Under the pieces are notes generated by a model. It worked only from the letters and a program-made list of their open reading frames with translations, did no database searches and was not told the origin of the DNA. A stretch of DNA of 64,000 bases from contig NZ_CP087203.1 of NCBI RefSeq assembly GCF_026016325.1, forward strand, positions 496,001-560,000. The letters run 5' to 3'. This DNA comes from Pseudomonas sp. B21-056. Lineage in GTDB: Bacteria; Pseudomonadota; Gammaproteobacteria; Pseudomonadales; Pseudomonadaceae. Shown piece by piece: positions 37,548 to 46,400 of the stretch. Position 1 is the stretch's first letter. Every line of letters begins with the position of its first letter. A program made the position numbers and the translations under genes.

Positions 37548-37667
37548 ATGACAGAATACGTTTTTCCTACAGGCGAGACAGTACTTTTTGAATCTAAAGG
37601 GCTTCCCGGCAATTCCTGCACTTTCACCACATCATCGATGACGGCTTTGCTCATATCCTGTAAATAA
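37548..37667 (+). CDS. Possible 39-residue small protein or truncated gene remnant
   Basis: A short frame (MTEYVFPTGETVLFESKG...ISCK) starts at an ATG with a strong GGAGG seven bases upstream (37536-37540). The strong ribosome-binding site in front of a very short frame suggests a gene cut short, or a real small protein. It lies between the lipoprotein and the chemoreceptor, in the border zone of the toxin module. No homology is recognised. Confidence 0.3.
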   Translation: MTEYVFPTGETVLFESKGLPGNSCTFTTSSMTALLISCK

Positions 37668-37727
37668 CACGATCCCTAAACCTGCTGAAGCCGTTGCACA
37701 GCCACTGATTTAGGCCGATGAGGGAGC

Positions 37728-37757
37728 GCTCCGTGACCCGAGAGGGGGGCACGGAGC
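37728..37757. terminator. Perfect 8-bp hairpin downstream of the chemoreceptor gene
   Basis: GCTCCGTG at 37728-37735 pairs with CACGGAGC at 37750-37757 around a 14-base loop, starting 22 bp past the chemoreceptor stop. It lacks a following T-run on the minus strand, so it is at best a weak or factor-dependent terminator. Confidence 0.35.
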
Positions 37758-37779
37758 GAGGTATTTCAATGCCCAAGGT

Positions 37780-39405
37780 TCAGAGGCTGAACCGCCCAAC
37801 CATGCTGTTCAAGTCCACCGCCAGGCGCGACAGTTCGGCACTGGCGGCGCTGGTCTGGTTGGCGCCGGTGGCCGATTGCACCGACAGGTCGCGGATGTTC
37901 ACCAGGTTGCGGTCCACTTCACGGGCCACCTGGGCCTGTTCTTCGGCGGCGCTGGCGATCACCAGGTTGCGTTCGTTGATTTCGACGACGGCGGTGTTGA
38001 TGGTGTCCAGGGACATGCCGGCGCCGCGGGCGATGTTCAGCGTCGACTCGGCGCGTTCGGTGCTGTTGCGCATCGAGTCCACGGCCTGTTCGGTGCCGCT
38101 CTGGATGCTGCCGATCATGCGTTCGATTTCGCTGGTCGACTGTTGGGTGCGATGGGCCAGGGCGCGCACTTCATCCGCCACCACGGCAAAGCCGCGACCG
38201 GCTTCACCGGCACGAGCGGCTTCAATGGCGGCGTTCAGGGCCAGCAGGTTGGTCTGATCCGCAAGGCCACGGATCACATCCAGCACCTTGCCGATGTCGC
38301 GGGATTCATCGGCCAGGTTGCCGATCAGCGTGGCGGTGCCCTGCACGTCGGCGCTCATGCGCTCGATGGCACTGACGGTTTCCTGTACCAGGTCCCGACC
38401 ATCGCCCACGGAGGTGGTGGCGTGTTTCGACGCTTCGGACGTGCTCACCGCATTGCGCGCCACTTCTTCCACGGCGCTGGTCATTTCGTTGACCGCGGTG
38501 GCGGCCTGTTCGATCTCGTTGTTCTGTTGGGTCAGGCCACGGGCGCTTTCGTCGGTGACGCTGTTGAGCTCTTCGGCGGCGGAAGCCAGTTGCGTGGCCG
38601 AACCGGAGATCCGCTGCAGGGTATCGCGCAGCTTTTCCTGCATGGTCGACATCGCTCGCAGCAGGCGACCGGCTTCGTCACTGCCATCCACGGTGATCGG
38701 TCGGGTCAGGTTGCCCTTGGCAATTTCCTCGGCGGCGTTCAGGGCACTGCCGATTGGTTGGGTGATGCTGTGGGTCAGCAGCCAGGCGAACAGTAGCGTC
38801 AGGCCGGTGGCGATGACCAGCAGGGTGACGACCCAGTTGAATGCCGTTGAATATTGTTGCGTTGCGCCTTGGTTGAGGCTCTCCGCTTGCTGGTTGTTGA
38901 TGTCTACCAGGCGACTGATGACCGCATTAACGGCGTCTGAATTGCTCAGCAGTTCAGTGTTGAGCAACGCACGCAGCTCATCGAGCTGATTGTTGCGCGA
39001 CAGGGTTTTCATCCGCTCTTCAAGTTGGCGGTATTGGCCGAGCAGTTGTACGAACTGATCGTAGGCGGCCCGTTCCTCCGGAGCGCTGATGAGTTTTTCA
39101 TAGGTGGCCTGGGCGGTGCGAATCTGCTGGTTGCGTTGATCGAACAGCTCGTAGGTTTTCTGTTGGATGTCCGGCTCGCGATTCACCAGCAGACGATAGG
39201 ACAGCACGCGCAAACGCAGGCTGAGCTGAGTGAAGTCTCCCAGGGCCTTGATGCTGGGAACGGTGTTTTCGACGATATCTTCGCCGGAACTGCGGATTTT
39301 GCTCATCTGGGTCAGGGCGAACACCCCAAGAGCCAGCATCAGGGCGCCGATCAGGGCAAAGCCCAGGAACGCCCGCGGCGCGATATTCATATTACGTAAG
39401 GACAT
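37780..39405 (-). CDS. Methyl-accepting chemotaxis protein (4-helix-bundle sensor type)
   Basis: A 541-residue chemoreceptor. TM1 is about residues 12-32 ([19 protein letters not shown]), followed by a periplasmic helical-bundle sensor (about 35-185). TM2 is [25 protein letters not shown] domain follows ([20 protein letters not shown]), then the long signalling helices with the conserved hairpin tip ([23 protein letters not shown], then [16 protein letters not shown]). There is no C-terminal CheR-tethering pentapeptide. The ligand cannot be read from the sequence. Start choice is uncertain because neither 39405 nor the ATG at 39390 has a strong ribosome-binding site. Confidence 0.92.
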   Translation of the reverse strand: MSLRNMNIAPRAFLGFALIGALMLALGVFALTQMSKIRSSGEDIVENTVPSIKALGDFTQLSLRLRVLSYRLLVNREPDIQQKTYELFDQRNQQIRTAQATYEKLISAPEERAAYDQFVQLLGQYRQLEERMKTLSRNNQLDELRALLNTELLSNSDAVNAVISRLVDINNQQAESLNQGATQQYSTAFNWVVTLLVIATGLTLLFAWLLTHSITQPIGSALNAAEEIAKGNLTRPITVDGSDEAGRLLRAMSTMQEKLRDTLQRISGSATQLASAAEELNSVTDESARGLTQQNNEIEQAATAVNEMTSAVEEVARNAVSTSEASKHATTSVGDGRDLVQETVSAIERMSADVQGTATLIGNLADESRDIGKVLDVIRGLADQTNLLALNAAIEAARAGEAGRGFAVVADEVRALAHRTQQSTSEIERMIGSIQSGTEQAVDSMRNSTERAESTLNIARGAGMSLDTINTAVVEINERNLVIASAAEEQAQVAREVDRNLVNIRDLSVQSATGANQTSAASAELSRLAVDLNSMVGRFSL

Positions 39406-39663
39406 GGAGGGTACCGGGAAGAGGCGCGTCCGTGCGGGCTGTGACTGATGATCACTGACTTATCGGTCGTGGGCCTGAAGTCTTGAGGCGGCTGCGTGCT
39501 TTTGTCGCAGAGCAACATCGCCGGCGCGACGAAGGGCAGGAACCAGATCCCCCATTCGCAGTCTCTACAGCTCGCCAGCGAAGCACCGTCGCCTTGCAAG
39601 CCATGGCATCGACGGTGACTTTTCTTTATCGTACGCGCCCCCTGAAAAAGCCTGGAAATCAAT

Positions 39664-39894
39664 ATGTTGGAAACATCCCTCAGCCAGCTGGAGCAACTGG
39701 TCAATGACCTGGTGCAACAGAATCGTCACCTCACCGGCCTGAACGAAACCCTGAGCACGGAACTTGCCAGGGCCAAGGATGAAAATGAAAGCCTGCAACT
39801 GAGCCTGATGGAACAGGAAGAACTCCACGGCACCACCGCCGCCCGCATCCAGGCGTTGATCGAGCGGGCCAGCACCGGTCCTGTCAGCGCATGA
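39664..39894 (+). CDS. TIGR02449 family coiled-coil protein
   Basis: A 76-residue, almost entirely helical protein (MLETSLSQLEQLVNDLVQQN, then Leu/Glu heptads). It belongs to the family that sits directly upstream of zapA in pseudomonads, and its stop overlaps the zapA start by 4 bp here. A role alongside ZapA at the division ring is plausible from this coupling but not shown. Confidence 0.88.
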   Translation: MLETSLSQLEQLVNDLVQQNRHLTGLNETLSTELARAKDENESLQLSLMEQEELHGTTAARIQALIERASTGPVSA

Positions 39895-40193
39895 AGCCCG
39901 GCGCCGATGGGGTAACGGTCGTCTCGATCCTGGGAGAAGACTATTCGATCAAGGCGCCGGCCGGGCAGGAACAGGCCCTGCTGGACGCTGCCGCGATGCT
40001 CAAGGCCGCCCTGGCCGAAACCAAGAGAAAATACCCGACCCTGATCGGTGACCGTCTGTTGGTCCTGGCGGCCATGAACCTGTGCTCGCAGCAGATGGAA
40101 ATGCAGAAGCGGCACCAGGCAGAACTTGACCGGTATCAGGAGCAGGTCAGTGCCACGGTCGATGTGATTGCCAAGACGATTCAGCAGGCTTGA
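39891..40193 (+). CDS. zapA: Cell division protein ZapA
   Basis: A 100-residue FtsZ-bundling protein. The N-terminal beta domain (VTVVSILGEDYSIKAPAGQE) is followed by the hinge DAAAMLKAALAETKR and a long C-terminal coiled coil (LLVLAAMNLCSQQMEMQKRH...). It binds FtsZ polymers at midcell. In other pseudomonads the 6S RNA gene follows zapA, but here only 112 bp separate its stop from the end of the next, convergent gene. Confidence 0.92.
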   Translation: MKPGADGVTVVSILGEDYSIKAPAGQEQALLDAAAMLKAALAETKRKYPTLIGDRLLVLAAMNLCSQQMEMQKRHQAELDRYQEQVSATVDVIAKTIQQA

Positions 40194-40261
40194 TTGTGAT
40201 GTCTGCCGGTCCTGCGAACTCACTGTGGTAATGCTGTTCACTTAAGACTTGCCCGGTTCAT

Positions 40262-40291
40262 TGTGGCGAGGGAGTAAATCCTCTCGCCACA
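40262..40291. repeat. REP-class hairpin (GTGGCGAGGG type) between convergent genes
   Basis: TGTGGCGAG at 40262-40270 pairs with CTCGCCACA at 40283-40291 around a 12-base loop. It is the same sequence class as the REPIN arms at 12,739 and 12,867 and lies between the convergent zapA and DUF6124 genes, where it could also end both transcripts. Confidence 0.8.
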
Positions 40292-40305
40292 AAAGGTTGC
40301 CTGAC

Positions 40306-40653
40306 CTATCGGGGGTCGACGACATCCAGCGCTCGGTTTGCCAGCAACTCGCTGAGTTCGACCATCTGCTGGACACCGAAGGCTACATGCCGGTTGGAGC
40401 CTTCCAGGTTGAAGGCCAGGTCGCTGAGCATGGCATTGGCCGAGGCCAGGGTTTCGCTGAGGTTGGCCAGGAGGGTTTCGCTGTCGAGAGTCTCGTTGAC
40501 TGTGAAAATTGAGCATGAGTCAGGCGATCGGGAAAAATCCGGTTTGGGCTTTAGATAAAAGTCCAGGGCACGCTCGGCTGTTTCATCTAGTTTTTTGGGC
40601 TTAAGGTTAGAAACGGGATTGGCTTTTTTTGATCGAGAGGTTTGTTCAGACAT
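40306..40653 (-). CDS. DUF6124 family protein
   Basis: A 115-residue cytoplasmic protein of a Pseudomonas-restricted family. The landmarks are LDETAERALDFYL, then ETLLANLSETLASANAMLSD and FGVQQMVELSELLANRALDVV. Members are often found singly or in small clusters of paralogues and have no known function. The gene lies alone between zapA and a repeat-rich region. Confidence 0.8.
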   Translation of the reverse strand: MSEQTSRSKKANPVSNLKPKKLDETAERALDFYLKPKPDFSRSPDSCSIFTVNETLDSETLLANLSETLASANAMLSDLAFNLEGSNRHVAFGVQQMVELSELLANRALDVVDPR

Positions 40654-40825
40654 GTTGGCGCTCCATATCGGTTTCGGTTGCGCCTTTTACTCTTCGGGTT
40701 TTCCAGGCCCGGTCGCTGAATTGCAGCGACCGGAAAAGGTTAGCGAGAACCTTTCCCACCCGGCAACCGCCAGGGATCGTCGGAAAAATCGGCCGGGTTG
40801 TCCGACCATTCCCACAGATGTAGGT

Positions 40826-41054
40826 CGGCTGTCAGGCCGCCATCGCGAGCAGGCTCGCTCCCACAGGGGGATGAAGTACAACCGGGGAGATAGGGCGGCT
40901 GTCAGGCCGCCATCGCGAGCAGGCTCGCTCCCACAGGGGGATGAAGTACAACCGGGGGAGATAGGGCGGCTGTCAGGCCGCCTTCGCGAGCAAGCTCGCT
41001 CCCACAATGGGAGTGGCGTATACCCGAAAGAGTCAGGCCGGCTGTAAGGCCGCC
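40826..41054. repeat. Tandem array of about three 70-72 bp units, each containing a REP sequence
   Basis: CGGCTGTCAGGCCGCC begins units at 40826, 40896 and 40967, with a degenerate fourth start at 41039. Each unit carries an inverted REP (CGCGAGCAGGCTCGCTCCCA or a one- to two-base variant). Units one and two are almost identical, including the linker ATGAAGTACAACCGGGG; the third has a diverged linker. The 170 bp before the array (40654-40825) hold the promoter side of the DUF6124 gene, and I see nothing else there. Confidence 0.88.
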
Positions 41055-41358
41055 TCGCGGTGGACGTTGATCTCGGCGCCCCGTTAACCACGCTGGCCGA
41101 ACGCAGGTATTGCGTAGTGGGCATCCCGGCATGGATGCCGGGATAGCCGCGCTGGGCCATGGATGGCCCTTCGCGGCGGGCCCACGGAGCAATGCCGGAG
41201 TGAGGGCATGCCGAGCCTAGGCGAGGCACCGAGTGGTGGGGCTAAAGCGTTTTGCTTACTTTTGCGCTGTTCAAAAGTGAGCCGCCGTCAGGGCGGAACC
41301 CTAAGTGGCCGTTACCGCAGCAATGGATATGTACTTAGTCCATAACAGATAGGCCGAT
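41055..41358. repeat. Non-coding dispersed-type repeat with two arm-GG-arm hairpins
   Basis: A GC-rich stretch of about 300 bp with no convincing gene. It contains two adjacent near-perfect cruciforms sharing the core CATGGATG. In the first, ATCCCGGCAT pairs with ATGCCGGGAT (41123-41144). The second is GGGCCATGGATGGCCC (41154-41169). Downstream segments (GCGTTTTGCTTACTTTTGCG, TGGCCGTTACCGCAGCAATG, GATATGTACTTAGTCCA) are, from memory, very like sequence that recurs between genes in many fluorescent pseudomonads. It abuts the REP tandem array. Confidence 0.55.
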
Positions 41359-41363
41359 CCGCC

Positions 41364-43166
41364 TCAGAACCACTCATCCCGCATCTCCAGACAAGTGTCA
41401 TCCCGAGCCTCGAGCAGCGCCAGCTCATGATGACAACCGGGCACTTCCCACGTCAGGAAATACCGCGCCGCCTGCAACTTGCCGTTATAGAAGTCGCTAT
41501 CGGCTGCATTACCCCTGGCCAGGCCTTCCTCGGCACGGATCGCCTGCTCCAGCCAACGCCAGCCAATCACCATATGCCCAAACACCTTGAGGTACAGCGC
41601 CGAGTTGGCGAGGCTGCTGTTGACCTTGCCTTGGGCCAGGTCGGTCAGCAGCCCAAGGGTGACCGATTGCAGCCGTGCCACCAAGGCTTCCAGCGGCTGA
41701 CGCAGGGGCGTCAATGATGCATGCGCCTGGGCGCGTTCGGTGGTGTCGGCCACCAGGCGGATCAACTGCTTGAGCCCGGCGGCGCCGTTCTGCGCCAGTT
41801 TGCGCCCCAGCAGGTCCAGGGACTGGATGCCGTGGGTACCTTCGTGAATCGGGTTCAGACGGTTGTCGCGGTAATACTGCTCGACCGGGTACTCGCGGGT
41901 GTAGCCGTGCCCGCCAAGTATCTGGATCGCCAGTTCGTTGGCCTTCAGGCAGAACTCCGAGGGCCAGGATTTGACGATCGGGGTCAGTAAATCCAGCAGC
42001 TCATGGGCGCGCCTGCGCTCGGCCTCGCTTTCAAGGGTGGTGGTGTCATCGAACAACCGCGCCGCGTACAGGCCCAGGTCAAACGAGCCTTCAACGTAAG
42101 CTTTCTGGGTCAGCAACATGCGACGCACGTCGGCGTGCTGGATGATTGCCACGGGCGCGGTGGTCGGATCCTTGCTGTCGGGCACCCGGCCCTGCGGGCG
42201 TTCGCGGGCGTATTCGAGGGAGTACAGGTAGCCGGCATAACCCAGCATCACCGCGCCCATGCCGACACCGATCCGCGCTTCGTTCATCATCTGGAACATG
42301 TAGCTCAACCCGTGGTGCGGTTTTCCCACGAGGTAACCGACACATTCACCGTTGTCACCGAAGTTCAGCGCCGTGGAAGTCGTCCCGCGCCAGCCCATCT
42401 TGTGGAACAACCCGGCCAGGAGCACGTCGTTACGCCGGCCGAGGCTGCCGTCGTCGTTGACCAGGAACTTGGGCACGATAAACAGCGAGATGCCCTTAAC
42501 GCCCGGCGGTGCGTCCGGCAGTTTTGCCAGGACCATGTGCACGATGTTTTCCGACAGTGGGTGATCGCCACCGGAGATGAAGATCTTGTTGCCCTTGAGT
42601 CGATAAGTGCCGTCGGACGCCGGTTCTGCACGCGTACGAATATCCGACAACGAAGAACCCGCATGGGGCTCGGTCAGGGCCATGGTGCCGAAGAAGCGAC
42701 CCTCGATCATCGGCTGCAGGAAGCGGCGTTTCTGCGCCTCGTCGCCAAAGCTTTCGATCAGGTTCGCTGCGCCCATGGTCAGGAACGGGTAGGAGGTCGA
42801 TGCGGCGTTGGCCGATTGAAAATGTGCGAAGCAGGCCTGGGACAGCAGCGTCGGCAGTTGCATGCCGCCCGCCTCGAAACTGCGTGCGGCGTTGAGGAAA
42901 CCGGCCTCCAGGAAGGCGTCTACGGCGGGTTTCACCTCTGGAATCAGGATGGCCTGGCCGTCTTCGTAGCGCGGTTCGTTTTCATCGTTCTTGCGGTTGT
43001 GGGGCGCGAAGTACTTTTCGGCGATGTTGCGGGCCGTACCGATGGCCGCATCGAAGGTCTCGCGATTGTGCTCGGCGAACCGCTCGCGCTGGGTCAGGCC
43101 CTCGGCATCGAGGACTTCATACAGCTCGAAAGCCAGATTGCGGGAACTGAGCAGCGTCTCGGACAT
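41364..43166 (-). CDS. Acyl-CoA dehydrogenase (FadE/DmdC-like, about 600 residues)
   Basis: A 600-residue flavoprotein. An N-terminal helical extension (AFELYEVLDAEGLTQRERF) is followed by the ACAD core: FFGTMALTEPHAGSSLSDI, the FAD-contacting KGNKIFISGGDH, and ILGGHGYTREYPVEQYYRD, which covers the C-terminal signature. A DmdC-type C-terminal domain ends DDTCLEMRDEWF. It oxidises acyl-CoA to trans-2-enoyl-CoA; the chain-length preference is not readable. The gene lies alone, between repeat regions on both sides. Confidence 0.9.
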   Translation of the reverse strand: MSETLLSSRNLAFELYEVLDAEGLTQRERFAEHNRETFDAAIGTARNIAEKYFAPHNRKNDENEPRYEDGQAILIPEVKPAVDAFLEAGFLNAARSFEAGGMQLPTLLSQACFAHFQSANAASTSYPFLTMGAANLIESFGDEAQKRRFLQPMIEGRFFGTMALTEPHAGSSLSDIRTRAEPASDGTYRLKGNKIFISGGDHPLSENIVHMVLAKLPDAPPGVKGISLFIVPKFLVNDDGSLGRRNDVLLAGLFHKMGWRGTTSTALNFGDNGECVGYLVGKPHHGLSYMFQMMNEARIGVGMGAVMLGYAGYLYSLEYARERPQGRVPDSKDPTTAPVAIIQHADVRRMLLTQKAYVEGSFDLGLYAARLFDDTTTLESEAERRRAHELLDLLTPIVKSWPSEFCLKANELAIQILGGHGYTREYPVEQYYRDNRLNPIHEGTHGIQSLDLLGRKLAQNGAAGLKQLIRLVADTTERAQAHASLTPLRQPLEALVARLQSVTLGLLTDLAQGKVNSSLANSALYLKVFGHMVIGWRWLEQAIRAEEGLARGNAADSDFYNGKLQAARYFLTWEVPGCHHELALLEARDDTCLEMRDEWF

Positions 43167-43272
43167 GGCGGCCTACCTTTCTTTGGAATGGGGCCGAGTC
43201 TAGAACCGGGAATAGAGGTTGAACAGGATGATTGATGACAGTGATGGAGGGGCGAGGGCAACACTAATCCCA

Positions 43273-43361
43273 TGTGGGAGCGAGCCTGCTCGCGATGACG
43301 GTCTGTCAGTCACATCTGCTTTGGGTGTGACTCCGCTATCGCGAGCAGGCTCGCTCCCACA
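43273..43361. repeat. REPIN (TGTGGGAGCGAG class)
   Basis: A REP unit starting TGTGGGAGCGAGCCTGCTCG at 43273 is paired with an inverted unit ending GGCTCGCTCCCACA at 43361, about 89 bp overall. It lies between the acyl-CoA dehydrogenase start and the putA stop. Confidence 0.9.
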
Positions 43362-43408
43362 AAGGCTGTGCAGGCTGGGCGGTCATTGCGGCCACCCAGC
43401 CTATGGCG

Positions 43409-46400
43409 TTAGCCGATGGTCATCAGGCTGGCGTTACCACCCGCCGCAGCGGTGTTGACGCTCAACGCCCGCTCGATCACCAGGCGCTCCAGTGCGATGC
43501 CGGTTTCGCCCTGGGATAGACCATGGACCCCGACGATGGCGCCGGCACGCTTGGCCACTTGCTGACAAACGCTGCGCAGTTGATCCGAGTCGCCGTGATG
43601 CAGGACCGCGTCGTACACCACATCGTCCTTGGTCCAGTCGGAAACCCGCTGGATGCGCGCCTGAATGTCCTTCGGCAAGCGTGCGAACAAGGCCTTGCTC
43701 GTATCGGTTTCCGGCCACACGGCCGAGCCGCCCACGGCCAGTACGGCCGCCAGTTGCGTCAGCAGGTCGCCTTCCACGTCGGCCAGGCACAGCACGTGTT
43801 CGCGTGGCAGGATGGCGTAGCTGTTGCGTTCGCCGGTCGGGCCGGTCAGTTGGCGGGTGATGCCGCTTTGCGACTGGGCCGCGAACTGCACGCACAGGGC
43901 GCTCAGTTCGGCGAGCTTCTGGCTGTCGGCCCAGGCTTGCAGGGCGGTCAGCGGTTTGCTCATGGCTTCACGCAAACGCATGTCCGGTGCGCTGACGGCA
44001 TCGCCACGCACGAAGGACTGCTGGATCGCATCGGTAGGACGTGTCGACAGCAAACGGTACAGGTACAGCGGACCGCCGGCTTTCGGACCGGTGCCCGACA
44101 GGCCTTCGCCACCGAACGGCTGGACACCAACCACGGCACCGACAATGTTGCGGTTCACGTAGACGTTACCGGCATGGACGTTGTCGATCACCTTGGCGAT
44201 GGTTTCGTCGATGCGGGTGTGCACGCCCAGGGTCAGGCCATAGCCGGAGGCATTGATCTGGCTGATCAACTGGTCCAGTTCCTTGCGCTTGTAGCGCACC
44301 ACGTGCAGCACCGGGCCAAAGATCTCGCGTTGCAGCTCATCGAAGCTTTCCAGTTCGATGAGGGTCGGCATCACGAACGTGCCGCGCTTGCACTCGTCAC
44401 TGTCGGCGATTGCCATCTGGTACACGGTGCGACCTTTGTCGCGCATGGCCTGGATGTGCTTCTCGATGCCGGCCTTGGCTTCGGCATCGATCACCGGGCC
44501 GATGTCGACGGACAGGCGCTCAGGGTTACCGAGGCGCGATTCAGCCATGGCGCCCTTGAGCATTTCGATGACACGGTCTGCGGAATCTTCCTGCAAGCAC
44601 AGGACCCGCAAGGCCGAGCAACGCTGACCGGCGCTGTCGAAGGCCGACGACACCACGTCGATCACCACTTGTTCGGTCAGGGCCGAGGAGTCGACGATCA
44701 TGGCGTTCTGGCCGCCGGTTTCGGCGATCAGCGGGATCGGACGACCCTGGTTGTCCAGGCGACCGGCGATGTTGCGTTGCAGCAGGCGGGCGACTTCAGT
44801 GGAACCGGTGAACATCACACCCTTGACCCGCTCGTCACCCACCAGGCGGGCACCGACGGTTTCGCCGCGACCCGGCAGCAGTTGCAGAACACCTTCCGGA
44901 ATACCGGCTTCGAGCATCAGGCGCACGGCCTGGGCCGCCACCAATGGGGTCTGCTCGGCAGGTTTGGCCAGTACCGGATTACCGGCGGCCAACGCGGCAG
45001 CGACCTGGCCGCTGAAGATCGCCAGGGGGAAGTTCCATGGGCTGATGCAGACCACCGGGCCCAGCGGGCGGTGGGCATCGTTGCTGAAATCGTTGCGCGC
45101 CTGCACTGCGTAGTAGCGCAGGAAGTCCACTGCTTCACGGACCTCGGCGATGGCGTTGGCGAAGGTCTTGCCGGCTTCGCGGGCCAGCAGGCCCATCAGT
45201 GGCTGGATCTCGCCTTCCATCAGGTCGGCGGCACGCTCGAGAATCGCCGCGCGCTCGGCCGGTGGCGTGGCTTGCCAGATCGGCGCGGCGTTGAGGGCGC
45301 ACTGGATGGCGTTGTCGACGTCGGTGACCGTGGCTTCCTGCACTTGGCCAACCACGTCGCGATGATCGGACGGGTTCAAAACCTGTGCCGGCGTTTCTTC
45401 GCTGGCGGCGCAACCAAGGATCGGCGCGGCTTTCCATTCGTTGTGAGCGGTTGCCAGCAGGGCGCAGGACAGCGAAGCCAGGCGATGTTCGTTGGCCATG
45501 TCGATGCCGCTGGAGTTGGCGCGTTCGCTGCCGTACAGGTCACGCGGCAGGGGAATGCGCGGGTGCGGCAGGCCGAAACCACCTTCCAGGGTTGCCATCT
45601 GCTCGATGCTGGCAACCGGGTCGGCCACCAGTTCCTGAATCGAAATCGACTGGTCGGCGATGCGGTTGACGAACGAGGTGTTGGCGCCGTTTTCCAGCAG
45701 GCGACGAACCAGGTAGGCCAGCAGTGTCTCGTGGGTACCGACCGGAGCGTACACGCGGCACGGACGGTTCAGCTTGCCTTCGGAAACCTTGCCTACAACC
45801 TGTTCGTACAGCGGTTCGCCCATGCCGTGCAGGCACTGGAACTCATACTGGCCCGGGTAATAGTTCTGACCGGCGATGTGGTAAATGGCCGACAGCGTGT
45901 GGGCGTTGTGCGTGGCGAACTGCGGGTAGATGACTTCCGGTACCGACAGCAGCTTGCGCGCGCAAGCGATGTAGGAAACGTCGGTGTACACCTTGCGGGT
46001 ATACACCGGATAGCCTTCCAGGCCTTCGACCTGGGCGCGCTTGATCTCGCTGTCCCAGTAGGCGCCTTTTACCAGGCGGATCATCAGGCGGTGGCGGCTG
46101 CGGCGGGCCAGGTCGATGACGTAGTCGATCACATACGGGCAGCGCTTCTGGTACGCCTGGATGACGAAGCCGATGCCGTTCCAGCCGGTCAGCTTCGGCT
46201 CGAAGCACAGGCGCTCCAGCAGGTCCAGGGACAGTTCGAGACGGTCGGCTTCCTCGGCGTCGATGTTCAAGCCGATGTCGTACTGCTTGGCCAGCAGGGT
46301 CAGCGACAGCAGGCGCGGGTACAACTCGTCCATGACGCGTTCGTACTGGGCGCGGCTGTAGCGCGGATGCAGGGCCGACAGCTTGATGGAAATGCCCGGG

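Noticed and set aside
40194..40305. 6S RNA (ssrS) expected after zapA
   Set aside because: Only 112 bp are free, largely a REP-type hairpin, and nothing resembles the conserved 6S closing stem and central bubble.
40826..41054. Regularly spaced repeats considered as a CRISPR array
   Set aside because: Repeats are 70-72 bp with near-identical 'spacers', contain REP hairpins, and no cas gene is nearby. The same holds for the array at 53,941-54,305.
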